A DNA stretch of 13,396 nt, taken from contig JAGOVR010000034.1 in assembly GCA_018060635.1 (NCBI GenBank), positions 1-13,396 of the forward strand, in the 5' to 3' direction. Source of the DNA: Bacteriovoracaceae bacterium (GTDB lineage: Bacteria; Bdellovibrionota; Bacteriovoracia; Bacteriovoracales; Bacteriovoracaceae). Shown piece after piece: positions 6,512 to 13,396 of the stretch; position 1 is the first letter of the stretch, and every line of letters begins with the position of its first letter. The notes beneath the pieces were generated by a model. That model had not been told where the DNA came from, searched no databases, and saw only the letters and a list, made by a program, of their open reading frames with translations. A program made the position numbers and the translations under genes.

Positions 6512-7500
6512 ATTCAGATTCTTCTGAGTCTTCGGATGATATTGATCTCATTGAACTTACCATCACCCCACAAGATACCATAGCTTTCAGGCGTCTGGAT
6601 CAAATGCTCGCACGCAAACTTCCACAGCTTAGTCGAAGTTTTATTAAAAAAATATTTACAGAAGGACTTATCAGTTTTTCACATCCATCCTTTGATGAAA
6701 TAAAAAAAATGCCCCCTGCTGGAACCGTCATTACTATTCATATTCCGCCCCCTCCTCCGCCTGATGCCAAACCACAAAACATTCCTTTGGAAATTCTTTT
6801 TCAAGATAAATACTTAGTAATTGTAAATAAACCCGCAGGACTCGTCACACATCCTGGAGCAGGAAATTATGATGGGACACTGGTTAATGCTATTTTGTAT
6901 CATTGCCCCGACATGATTGCGGAAGGAAAACGCCCTGGAATTGTGCATAGGTTAGATAAGGGAACGAGTGGCGTTATGGTGATTGCGAAAATAAGAGAGT
7001 GTCACGAGGAACTTGTCACTTTGTTTGCCAAAAGAGAGATTGAGCGTTACTACGAAGCTTTAGTTATAGGCACAAAAATAAATCCTCAAGGACGATTAGA
7101 ATCCTTTATAGGAAGACATCCTAATAATCGCCTGAAGATGGCAACACATTCCTCTCTAGGAAAATATGCTGTTACTCATTATAAAGTTTTAGATTTTTTT
7201 GAAAATTTTTCTCATTTAGAATTAAAGTTAGAAACAGGTAGAACCCATCAAATTCGAGTCCACATGGAAAGTCTTTTGCATCATCCTATCTTGTGTGACA
7301 CTCTCTATGGCAACCCAGCTGAACAAATGAAAAGACTTCCTTCTGCTATCCGTGAAATTTTATCGCAATATCCTCATCCTTTGCTACACGCTAAAACCTT
7401 AGGTTTTATTCATCCCATGACAAAAGAAAGAATCTGTTTTACAGTTCCAGCACCTAAACCTTTTTCAGAAATTTTAAAAATTGCTAAGGGGGCCTTATAA
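6508..7500 (+). CDS. rluD: RluD/RluA-family rRNA pseudouridine synthase
   Basis: This enzyme isomerises uridines to pseudouridine in RNA; RluD acts on helix 69 of 23S rRNA. The 330-residue protein has an N-terminal S4 RNA-binding domain (about 27-80, RRLDQMLARKLPQLSR) and an RluA-type catalytic domain. Its active-site motif HRLDKGTSG carries the catalytic Asp150. Other family motifs are NKPAGLVTHPG, RYYEALV, GRTHQIRVH and HAKTLGF. The S4 domain and the following pgeF gene favour RluD over RluA or RluC, since rluD and pgeF (yfiH) are also adjacent in E. coli. The substrate uridine cannot be read from sequence. The ATG overlaps the preceding stop (ATGA, 6508-6511). Six consecutive prolines occur at residues 80-85, between the two domains. 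Confidence 0.92.
   Translation: MNSDSSESSDDIDLIELTITPQDTIAFRRLDQMLARKLPQLSRSFIKKIFTEGLISFSHPSFDEIKKMPPAGTVITIHIPPPPPPDAKPQNIPLEILFQDKYLVIVNKPAGLVTHPGAGNYDGTLVNAILYHCPDMIAEGKRPGIVHRLDKGTSGVMVIAKIRECHEELVTLFAKREIERYYEALVIGTKINPQGRLESFIGRHPNNRLKMATHSSLGKYAVTHYKVLDFFENFSHLELKLETGRTHQIRVHMESLLHHPILCDTLYGNPAEQMKRLPSAIREILSQYPHPLLHAKTLGFIHPMTKERICFTVPAPKPFSEILKIAKGAL
7486..7500 (+). promoter_or_regulatory. Strong SD, ATA start candidate and rluD stop (ATAA overlap)
   Basis: AAGGGGG at 7486-7492 can pair fully with the 16S anti-SD sequence if one G-U pair is allowed. Four bases later comes ATA (7497-7499) in the pgeF frame, overlapping the rluD stop TAA (7498-7500). Changing A to G at 7499 would give ATG for pgeF and TGA for rluD, the standard ATGA overlap seen twice elsewhere in this window. 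Confidence 0.55.
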
Positions 7501-8084
7501 CACCCTTTCTAAACTATCCTCTCCCTCACGGTTTTTTTGAACTCTATTTAGAAGAACCTGATTTTGATTTATCACGAGTTAAGCAAGTGCATGGGACACA
7601 AATTCTTTCTTGCGAAGAAGGCAATCCCTATCCCAAAGAAGCTGATGGTCTTTTTATGTCTTGGGAAAAACCATCTTGCCTTGCTATCATCACCGCAGAT
7701 TGTCTCCCTCTCTTTGCTTTAGGTAAAAAAGGAGTGGTAGCCCTACACGCAGGCTGGAGAGGACTGGCCAGTGGCATTATTCAAGAAAAAAAAATGCAAG
7801 AATGTGAACCTGAATATTTTTATATTGGTCCTCATATTCGTGCTTGCTGTTATGAAGTCTCTTTAGATTTTTCGAAAAATTTTCCTCAATCTAAAGCTTT
7901 TTTAACTTTGAATGATAAATTTTATTTTGATTTAACTTATGAAGCTAAAAATCAAATTCACAAACTTTTTCCTCATGCTATGATAGAGGAGTCTCCTTTA
8001 TGCACTTACTGTCACTCCTCACTACATAGTTATCGTAGAGAAGGAAAAGGAACACGCAATTGGAACATTTATCGTTTAGAATAG
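7497..8084 (+). CDS. pgeF: PgeF/YfiH laccase-domain protein, apparent ATA start
   Basis: This belongs to the multicopper-oxidase-like YfiH/YlmD family. E. coli PgeF keeps non-canonical amino acids out of peptidoglycan precursors, and relatives oxidise or cleave purine nucleosides. Three metal or catalytic residues are present, numbered from ATA: His32 (KQVHGTQ), Cys69 (TADCLPL) and His84 (LHAGWRGL). Also seen are IGPHIRACCYEV, CTYC and SYRREG. The nearest conventional start is GTG 7587, which would make the metal His residue 2 and remove the family segment PLPHGFFELY that is open upstream. That frame is open from 7488, after TAA at 7485-7487, and contains no ATG, GTG or TTG before 7587. ATA 7497 gives 195 residues, shorter than about 243 in E. 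coli. If ATA is not used, the gene may be weakly expressed or impaired. Confidence 0.8.
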   Translation: MTPFLNYPLPHGFFELYLEEPDFDLSRVKQVHGTQILSCEEGNPYPKEADGLFMSWEKPSCLAIITADCLPLFALGKKGVVALHAGWRGLASGIIQEKKMQECEPEYFYIGPHIRACCYEVSLDFSKNFPQSKAFLTLNDKFYFDLTYEAKNQIHKLFPHAMIEESPLCTYCHSSLHSYRREGKGTRNWNIYRLE

Positions 8085-8107
8085 TTTAAAAATAAAAGGA
8101 TCTCTCT

Positions 8108-9262
8108 ATGAATAAAAAATTATCCTCTCTCACTTTAAATGGGCTGACCTTCCCTTATTTTTTTCTGCTGATTTCCTTGGTCTCTATGATCATTATTTCT
8201 TTTTATCTAACAGCTCACTACTTTAGCTTAAACTTTCCGATGCAATTAGGAAGTAGCGAATCACTTTGTGACTTCTCCTCCTTCTGGAATTGTCACGGCT
8301 CCACTCTTTCTGGTATTTCTCATATAGCAAAAGTGCCTCTCTCTTTTTTGGGTACACTTTTTGCTCTTTGTATCTTACTAGCTATTCTCTTTCCTTCTGA
8401 AAAAAATGAAAAGACCTGTGGTTTTTTTATAAGTCTTAATGCTCTTTTGTGCTTAGGATTGCTTTTTTATTCCCTCCTGCATTTAGGAGGTCTTTGTCCT
8501 TTTTGTAGTCTTTATTATCTTTTTTCTTGGATTTGTTGTTTTCTCTTTTTTAAATATTCTCTAAAACCGTGGAAACCTTCAGCTAAAACTTTTTTCTTTT
8601 TTGCCTTACTGGTTTTAAGTGCTTCTTTTGCTATGAGACTTTTTCATCTAAATAAAGAACAAAAATATGATAAATTTTTAAGCTCTTTAACAGGACAATA
8701 TGATTCTCTTAAAGTGGTGGGAGATCCAACTTCTTCTTCTCCGTTTCGTATTCATAGTGCAACGGAAGACTTTTCCAAAGCTCCTTTAAGACTTTCTATT
8801 TTTTCTGATTTCCAGTGTCCTTACTGTCGAGTTTTAGCCAGTCAAATTCATGCCCTTATACAGGACTCTCCTGAATTTAAAGATAAGTTAAACGTACAGT
8901 ATTTTTTCTGGCCGATGGATATTTGTAACCCTCAAATACGAAGACCTGCTCACCCACTGGCCTGTAAGGCTTCCTATCTAGCGGCTTGTGCTCAAAATAA
9001 TTTTCCTTTGATTCATGATCTTATTTTTGAGAACCAAAAAAAACTTTCGGATAAATGGTTAGAAGATACTGCTGGGAAATATAACTTATTAAATTGCTAT
9101 AAAAATGCTGAACCTAAAGAAGATATTCTAATGACTATTCAGGCGGGAGAATTTTATAATATTAATGCCACTCCTATTATTATTCTTAATGGTGTAAAAA
9201 TTGAAGGTGTCCTTCCTTTAAGTGCATTAAAAGCTTTATTTCATCATCTTTTAAAGAAATAA
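8108..9262 (+). CDS. VKOR-DsbA fusion, periplasmic disulfide-forming enzyme
   Basis: A membrane VKOR domain is fused to a DsbA-like thioredoxin domain, which together would form disulfides in exported proteins and pass electrons to quinone, replacing DsbB plus DsbA. The 384-residue protein has five predicted transmembrane helices (about 14-36, 73-95, 103-125, 132-150 and 162-178). The VKOR loop cysteines are Cys54 and Cys62, and the quinone-side CPFC is at 130-133. The periplasmic thioredoxin domain has CPYC at 237-240 and the cis-proline as ATP at 354-356. Further cysteines at 273, 286 and 294 lie in the insert NPQIRRPAHPLACKASYLAAC, a pattern I recall from such fusions. The ATG has AAGGA seven bases ahead, and the gene sits 23 bases after pgeF. 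Five helices place the thioredoxin domain outside. Confidence 0.92.
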   Translation: MNKKLSSLTLNGLTFPYFFLLISLVSMIIISFYLTAHYFSLNFPMQLGSSESLCDFSSFWNCHGSTLSGISHIAKVPLSFLGTLFALCILLAILFPSEKNEKTCGFFISLNALLCLGLLFYSLLHLGGLCPFCSLYYLFSWICCFLFFKYSLKPWKPSAKTFFFFALLVLSASFAMRLFHLNKEQKYDKFLSSLTGQYDSLKVVGDPTSSSPFRIHSATEDFSKAPLRLSIFSDFQCPYCRVLASQIHALIQDSPEFKDKLNVQYFFWPMDICNPQIRRPAHPLACKASYLAACAQNNFPLIHDLIFENQKKLSDKWLEDTAGKYNLLNCYKNAEPKEDILMTIQAGEFYNINATPIIILNGVKIEGVLPLSALKALFHHLLKK

Positions 9263-9264
9263 TT

Positions 9265-10044
9265 ATGACGGCTTTTTCAAAACTGATTGAGACACATTGC
9301 CATTTGGAATCACTGAAAAGTCTGCCTTTAGAAGAAACTCTCCGCTTATGTCAGGAGCAAAGTATTGAAAAAATTATTACTATTTCTGCCGAGCCACCTA
9401 GTTTAGATGCAACTTTAAATATAGCTCAAAAGTATCCCCAAGTTTTTTGCTCGCAAGGAATCCATCCACATGATGCCATAACTTATACCAAAGAAATTGA
9501 AGAAATTATTAAAGTGAGATCACGACAAGAAAAAAAAGTGGTTGCCGTAGGTGAAATTGGTCTAGATTATCACTATCTTCATTCTTCCAGAGAAAAACAA
9601 ATAGAAGTATTTGAAAGCCAATTACAAATCGCTGTGGATAGTAATCTCCCTGTCATTTTACATACCAGAGAAGCTGAAGAAGATACTATTCAAATTTTAA
9701 AAAACTTTTCTTCTTCTCTTAAAAGAAAAGGAGTCTTGCATAGCTTCACTTCTAGTTTAGAATTATTAGAATTTGCTCTCAGTGAAAATTTTTTTATTGG
9801 ATTTAATGGCATTATTACTTTTAAAAGTGCCGAAAATGTTAGGGAAGCTTTACGACAAACTCCTATCTCCAATATTTTATTAGAAACAGATGCTCCTTAT
9901 CTCACACCGATTCCTCATCGTGGAAAAGAAAACTCTCCTTTCTATCTCCCTTTGGTAGCGCAAGCTATCTTAAAAATAAAAGAAGAGGAAACTTTAATAC
10001 TAGAAACTATTTTTGAAAATTCTGTAAAACTCTTTAAAATCTAA
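9265..10044 (+). CDS. TatD-family metal-dependent hydrolase (DNase)
   Basis: TatD proteins are cytoplasmic TIM-barrel metal hydrolases; characterised members are 3'-5' exonucleases or D-aminoacyl-tRNA or DNA repair enzymes. The 259-residue length is typical. All expected metal ligands are visible: His11 and His13 (ETHCH), Glu97 (VGEIGLDYHY), His133 (VILHTREAEEDT), His159 (LHSFTSS) and Asp209 (LLETDAPYLTP). The gene starts two bases after the VKOR-DsbA stop, with no strong ribosome binding site of its own, so coupled translation is likely. It closes the six-gene operon, and its stop overlaps the stop of the convergent membrane-protein gene. Which of tatD, ycfH or yjjV it matches best cannot be decided by eye. 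Confidence 0.93.
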   Translation: MTAFSKLIETHCHLESLKSLPLEETLRLCQEQSIEKIITISAEPPSLDATLNIAQKYPQVFCSQGIHPHDAITYTKEIEEIIKVRSRQEKKVVAVGEIGLDYHYLHSSREKQIEVFESQLQIAVDSNLPVILHTREAEEDTIQILKNFSSSLKRKGVLHSFTSSLELLEFALSENFFIGFNGIITFKSAENVREALRQTPISNILLETDAPYLTPIPHRGKENSPFYLPLVAQAILKIKEEETLILETIFENSVKLFKI

Positions 10045-10589
10045 TCTTCTAAATTTTTTTCAATTTTATCATCAATGGCTTTTAATTCTTCGGAATCTTC
10101 ACTCACTCCCACTCCCGCTTCAGGATCATCATTAAATTCTGAGACTCGTAGTTCCGTATGAGAAATCATCCCTCCTAAATAAGAAGCTCTCGCTAGAACT
10201 CCTGCTGTAGCAAAAGTAAAAAGATAAGTTATCATCAAAAATATTTGAGAAACTTCTTTTTGCTTACTCAGAGCAACCCCTAAAGTAGTTAGAGCTAGCA
10301 AAGCCGTAAGTCCTACCAGCCAAATTGCTAACTCCACCGCTTCTTCATGTTTTTCAATAAAAAGATGAGATTCTTCACTATTTTCTCTCTCTTCTAATAA
10401 ATCCTCTGCTCGCTCTCCTGTCAGATAAACTGGCACAATAAAAAGAGAAGAGGCGATGATAGTAAAGAGAGCTGTTTTCTTTAGAAATTCTTTTTTAGCA
10501 ATAAAGGCAACTGTCATTAGAATAATCGCAAAAATCATCCCAATAGTAGGAAAATGATTCAAAATTAAATGCAAATGAATAGCGTTCAT
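10041..10589 (-). CDS. Uncharacterised four-helix membrane protein with N-terminal histidines
   Basis: This 182-residue protein has four likely transmembrane helices (about 8-30, 38-57, 84-106 and 113-135) and an acidic C-terminal tail (about 147-182). The start MNAIHLHLILNHFPTIG and the later segments TGERAEDLL, EKHEEAVELA and GGMISHTEL look like an uncharacterised bacterial membrane family I have seen in other phyla, but I cannot name it. His5, His7, His12, His75, His81 and His144 lie near predicted helix ends or in loops, which would suit heme or metal binding; that is inference. AGGA is five bases before the ATG. The gene begins two bases after the ampG stop, so the two are almost certainly cotranscribed. 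Its TAG overlaps the tatD TAA head-on. Confidence 0.85.
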   Translation of the reverse strand: MNAIHLHLILNHFPTIGMIFAIILMTVAFIAKKEFLKKTALFTIIASSLFIVPVYLTGERAEDLLEERENSEESHLFIEKHEEAVELAIWLVGLTALLALTTLGVALSKQKEVSQIFLMITYLFTFATAGVLARASYLGGMISHTELRVSEFNDDPEAGVGVSEDSEELKAIDDKIEKNLED

Positions 10590-10591
10590 AA

Positions 10592-11800
10592 TTATCCTTT
10601 CTCCTGCATAGCAGGAGCTATTTTAAAAAGGAGCAACATACCAGGCAGTGCGATCAATGTACAAAAAATGAAGAAGGTTGACCAGCCAAAACTTTGTACT
10701 AAATAACCCGTAGGTGCTGAAAAAATAACTCTGGGAATTCCCATGAGGCTTGAAAGAAGAGCAAATTGAGTGGCAGTAAATTTCTTATTACAAAGACTGG
10801 CCATAAAAGCCCCGTAAGCCACCGTTCCAAGTCCTGCTGAAAAATTTTCAAAAGCGACCACTGCCGTAAGCGTTATTATATTTTTTCCCTGCCACGCAAG
10901 GAGAGCAAAACCTGCAGTCGAAACCATTTGTAAAAAACCAAAATACCAAAGTGATTTTAGAACAGACATCCTAAGCATAAGGGCCCCACCCACAAAACCT
11001 CCTACGATGGTAGCGATGAGACCAAAAGTTTTTGCAATAGTTGCCATATCTGTTTTAGAAAAACCTAAATCTAAAATAAAAGGTGTCGTCATACTAGAGG
11101 CCATACTGTCGCCTAATTTATAAAGCAAAATAAAAAATAAAATAACCCAAGCATTGGATCTTAAAAAATAATCTTTAAAAGGGTCAATCACTGCTTCTCG
11201 AAGTGATTTAGGTGGAACTGCCTCTACTTTTGGTTCAGGTGAAATAAATGTGATGAGAATTCCCACTCCCATAAAAGCCGCCATAATTTTATAAACCAAA
11301 CTCCAAGCAATTTGATCGGCTAAAAAAAGGGCAAAAGCTCCTGCCACTATCATACCTATGCGGTAACCATTCACAAAAAAAGAAGAACCTAATCCTAATT
11401 CTTCATCTTTTAAAAACTCTCGGCGGTAAGCATCTAAAACAATATCTTGGCTGGCACTAAAAAAAGTAAGAATAAGTGCAACTCCCGCTACTAAAAAGGG
11501 TGTCTGAGCAGGATTTAAAAGACTTAGAAAAAATAGAGAAACAACCAAAGCCGCTTGAGTCAGTAACATCCAACTACGCCGTCTTCCTAATTTAAAAGGA
11601 ATAAAGCGATCCATGAAAGGAGCCCATAAAAACTTTAATGTATAAGGAAGACCCACTAAAGAAAAAAGACCGATAATAGAAAGATCTACTTGAGTATCTT
11701 TCATCCAAGCTTGTAAAGTTCCTCCCACTAAAAGCAGTGGTAACCCTGAAGAAAATCCCATAAAAAAAATAAGAAGCATTCGTAACATTATGTGAGACAT
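10592..11800 (-). CDS. ampG: AmpG-type muropeptide permease (MFS)
   Basis: AmpG imports anhydro-muropeptides released by peptidoglycan turnover from the periplasm for recycling. The 402-residue protein is a major facilitator with about 12 transmembrane helices. Its N-terminal half closely resembles E. coli AmpG: GFSSGLPLLLVGGTLQAWM, IGLFSLVGLPYTLKFLWAP and MDRFIPFKLGRRRSW, followed by SASQDIVLDAYRRE. The frame extends to a TTG at 11812, but ATG 11800 has GAGGA five bases ahead, and that element covers the TTG. ATG 11800 is therefore the better start. A small four-helix membrane gene follows two bases downstream. No beta-lactamase or other recycling gene is in view, so the role here is probably cell-wall recycling; exact substrates are inferred from the family. 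Confidence 0.92.
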   Translation of the reverse strand: MSHIMLRMLLIFFMGFSSGLPLLLVGGTLQAWMKDTQVDLSIIGLFSLVGLPYTLKFLWAPFMDRFIPFKLGRRRSWMLLTQAALVVSLFFLSLLNPAQTPFLVAGVALILTFFSASQDIVLDAYRREFLKDEELGLGSSFFVNGYRIGMIVAGAFALFLADQIAWSLVYKIMAAFMGVGILITFISPEPKVEAVPPKSLREAVIDPFKDYFLRSNAWVILFFILLYKLGDSMASSMTTPFILDLGFSKTDMATIAKTFGLIATIVGGFVGGALMLRMSVLKSLWYFGFLQMVSTAGFALLAWQGKNIITLTAVVAFENFSAGLGTVAYGAFMASLCNKKFTATQFALLSSLMGIPRVIFSAPTGYLVQSFGWSTFFIFCTLIALPGMLLLFKIAPAMQEKG

Positions 11801-11946
11801 AGAATTCCTCAAAAAATATTTGTCTTTTTATAAAAATCCCATGTTTTTTGCTCCTTGTTAAGCTTTAAATAGCTGTGCAAAAAGGTCTCTTTTGTGGCAT
11901 GGTGTGGGGATAAAAAAAATTATTCATTTTTAAAGGATTTTCCTCT
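11801..11946. promoter_or_regulatory. Divergent intergenic region between ampG and gap
   Basis: This 146-base region must drive both ampG (minus) and gap-pgk (plus). On the minus strand, TATAAA at 11832-11827 is a possible ampG -10, with no convincing -35. GAGGA (11810-11806) is the ampG ribosome binding site. On the plus strand, AAGGA at 11933-11937 lies nine bases before the gap ATG. The stretch AGCTTTAAATAGCT (11861-11874) is an imperfect inverted repeat that might be an operator. I cannot assign a gap promoter with confidence. Confidence 0.4.
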
Positions 11947-12966
11947 ATGAAAAGCATCAATGTAGCCATTAATGGTATGGGTCGAATTGGTCGTACACTT
12001 CTACGTCTTTGGGCCGAAGAAAAAATGAAAGGAGAAGGCACTTCTTTAAATATTGTAGCCGTAAATAATCCTGGGGATGCTAAAATTTACACTCACCTGA
12101 CTAAATATGATTCTTGTCACGGAACTTTTCCTGCAAGCGTAAGCTTTGAAAATGGAAAATTAACTATTGATCGCTACACATTAGATTTTTACAGTGAAAG
12201 AGATCCCGCTAACATTCCTTGGGATAAAAATAACGTAGATATTGTTATTGATTGCACAGGAAAATTTAAAGAACCTGAAACATTAGGACTGCATCTAAGA
12301 GGTAGTGTAAAAAAAGTGGTGATGTGTGCCCCAGGAAAAAATCTACATGGCACATTTGTGATGGGTGTAAATCATCATCTGTATAATCCAAAAGAGCATC
12401 ATATTTTTTCCAATGCCAGTTGTACTACTAACTGTTTAGCTCCTGTGGCTAAAGTTTTACAAGATACTTTTGGTATTGAATCAGGACTGATGACAACTGT
12501 TCATGCTTATACTTCTGATCAAATGCTTTTAGATGGATCTCATAAAGATTTTAGACGTGCTAGAGCCGCCGCTCTTTCTATGATTCCCACTTCTACAGGA
12601 GCGGCTAAATCTATTGGAGAAGTCATTCCTGCCTTGAAAGGTAAGTTAGATGGAGTAGCAGTGCGTGTTCCTTGTGCGGATGTTTCTATGGTGGATTTAA
12701 CCGTGCAACTGAAGAAAAAAACATCGAAAGCAGAAATTAATTCGGCTATGAAAACTGCCGCTGAAGGAGAACTTAAAAATATTTTAGCTTACTGTGATGA
12801 AGAACTGGTGAGTATTGATTTTAAGGGACGTAAAGAATCTTCTATTTTTGATGCTTCTCTTACTCAAGTGACAGAGCATACGGCCAAAATTGTAGCTTGG
12901 TATGATAATGAAGTAGGATTTTCTCAAAGAGTTTTAGATTTGGTTAGCTACGTTGGGAAACAATAA
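11947..12966 (+). CDS. gap: Glyceraldehyde-3-phosphate dehydrogenase
   Basis: This enzyme oxidatively phosphorylates glyceraldehyde 3-phosphate to 1,3-bisphosphoglycerate with NAD(P)+, in glycolysis or, reversed, in gluconeogenesis. The 339-residue length is normal. The Rossmann motif INGMGRIGR is at 8-16. The catalytic Cys159 lies in SNASCTTNCLAP and His186 in TTVHAYT. The phosphate-binding stretch IPTSTGAAKSIGEV and the C-terminal WYDNEVGFSQRV are intact. At the cofactor-discriminating position the sequence is AVNNPGD, with Asn41 where NAD-specific enzymes have Asp. DGSHKD (196-201) replaces the DLPHKD of Bacillus-type enzymes. Both changes would loosen the preference for NAD, but the actual cofactor is not proven. 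The start is supported by AAGGA nine bases ahead. pgk follows after two bases, forming a glycolytic operon. Confidence 0.97.
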   Translation: MKSINVAINGMGRIGRTLLRLWAEEKMKGEGTSLNIVAVNNPGDAKIYTHLTKYDSCHGTFPASVSFENGKLTIDRYTLDFYSERDPANIPWDKNNVDIVIDCTGKFKEPETLGLHLRGSVKKVVMCAPGKNLHGTFVMGVNHHLYNPKEHHIFSNASCTTNCLAPVAKVLQDTFGIESGLMTTVHAYTSDQMLLDGSHKDFRRARAAALSMIPTSTGAAKSIGEVIPALKGKLDGVAVRVPCADVSMVDLTVQLKKKTSKAEINSAMKTAAEGELKNILAYCDEELVSIDFKGRKESSIFDASLTQVTEHTAKIVAWYDNEVGFSQRVLDLVSYVGKQ

Positions 12967-12968
12967 TT

Positions 12969-13396
12969 ATGGCACTTCAATATATTGACCAAGCAGACAT
13001 TCAAGGTAAACGTATTCTTGCCCGTTTTGATTTTAATGTTCCCTTAGATGGGGCTACCATAACTGATAGTTCTCGCATTGATATGGCCCTTCCAACTATC
13101 AAATATATTTTAGACAAAGGTGTTTCACAGCTTATTTTGATAAGTCACTTAGGGCGACCTAAAGGAAAATCTGAGGCAAAGTATAGTTTAGAGCCTGTGG
13201 CAAAATACTTAGCTGAACAATTAAAAGAAGATGTTCTCCTGACTGAATCTGCTCTGGATGAAGGTATTAGAACTCTCCAGCAACTTAAAAAAAATAAAAT
13301 TATTCTTCTAGAAAATATTCGTTTCCATAGTGAGGAAGAACAAAATGATTTTGAATTTGCTAAAAAAATTGCAAGCTATGCTGATCTGTATGTAAA
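12969..13396 (+). CDS. pgk: Phosphoglycerate kinase, N-terminal part (runs off window)
   Basis: The reading frame from ATG 12969 stays open to the window end, giving 142 complete codons of the N-terminal domain. Phosphoglycerate kinase transfers the phosphate of 1,3-bisphosphoglycerate to ADP, the step after GAPDH. Family motifs are RFDFNVP (normally RVDFNVP or RVDLNVP), the RID segment, SHLGRPKG and the LLENIRFH stretch with its substrate-binding Arg. The gene starts two bases after the gap stop and has no clear separate ribosome binding site, so it is likely translated in step with gap. About 250 C-terminal residues with the nucleotide-binding domain lie beyond the window. Confidence 0.97.
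   Translation, partial: MALQYIDQADIQGKRILARFDFNVPLDGATITDSSRIDMALPTIKYILDKGVSQLILISHLGRPKGKSEAKYSLEPVAKYLAEQLKEDVLLTESALDEGIRTLQQLKKNKIILLENIRFHSEEEQNDFEFAKKIASYADLYV

Noticed and set aside
7486..7500. Programmed frameshift fusing RluD to PgeF
   Set aside because: AAGGGGG is better explained as a ribosome binding site; no canonical slippery heptamer or downstream stimulatory structure is evident, and RluD ends at a normal place.
9690..9872. 60-codon open frame on the minus strand
   Set aside because: It is antisense to conserved tatD coding sequence.
1..13396. Mobile element, CRISPR array, toxin-antitoxin or phage defence module
   Set aside because: No transposase, integrase, direct-repeat array or defence-type gene was seen; all genes but two look like chromosomal housekeeping or accessory families.

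Overview
The window is an AT-rich, gene-dense chromosomal stretch from a Gram-negative bacterium. It shows no insertion sequence, prophage, CRISPR array, rRNA or tRNA. The Gram-negative reading rests on an AmpG-type muropeptide permease, an exported M13 peptidase and a VKOR-DsbA fusion with a periplasmic-type thioredoxin domain. The pairing of a MinD/ParA-like ATPase with a J-like plus RodZ-type HTH protein, followed by rluD and pgeF, resembles what I recall from Bdellovibrionota and former Deltaproteobacteria. That placement is an inference and was not tested.

Layout. (1) An unrecognised 186-residue protein (5-565, +) converges on and overlaps a minus-strand operon. (2) That operon, read from 4679 down to 555, is selD, mnmH (2-selenouridine tRNA synthase) and a secreted M13 metallopeptidase. 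(3) A divergent intergenic region (4680-4785) carries the likely promoter of a six-gene plus-strand operon (4786-10044): MinD-like ATPase, J-like/HTH protein, RluD-type pseudouridine synthase, PgeF-type laccase-domain protein, VKOR-DsbA fusion and TatD-family hydrolase. (4) This operon converges with a minus-strand pair, ampG and a small four-helix membrane protein (11800-10041). (5) A second divergent region (11801-11946) leads into gap and pgk; pgk is cut by the window end.

How the genes work together. SelD makes selenophosphate, which MnmH uses to put selenium on tRNA wobble uridine. VKOR-DsbA would oxidise cysteines of exported proteins, and the M13 peptidase has a neprilysin-like cysteine pattern. 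AmpG and PgeF both bear on peptidoglycan metabolism. Gap and Pgk are consecutive glycolytic enzymes.

Most notable points. pgeF must start upstream of every ATG/GTG/TTG in its frame. The only plausible start is ATA at 7497, sitting where an ATGA stop/start overlap would have been. The MinD-like gene needs a TTG start. The M13 and ampG genes are better started at internal ATGs with good ribosome binding sites. The GAPDH has Asn where NAD-specific enzymes have Asp. I do not see a clearly new multi-gene system; the MinD-like/J-HTH pair and the AmpG-linked membrane protein are the best leads.
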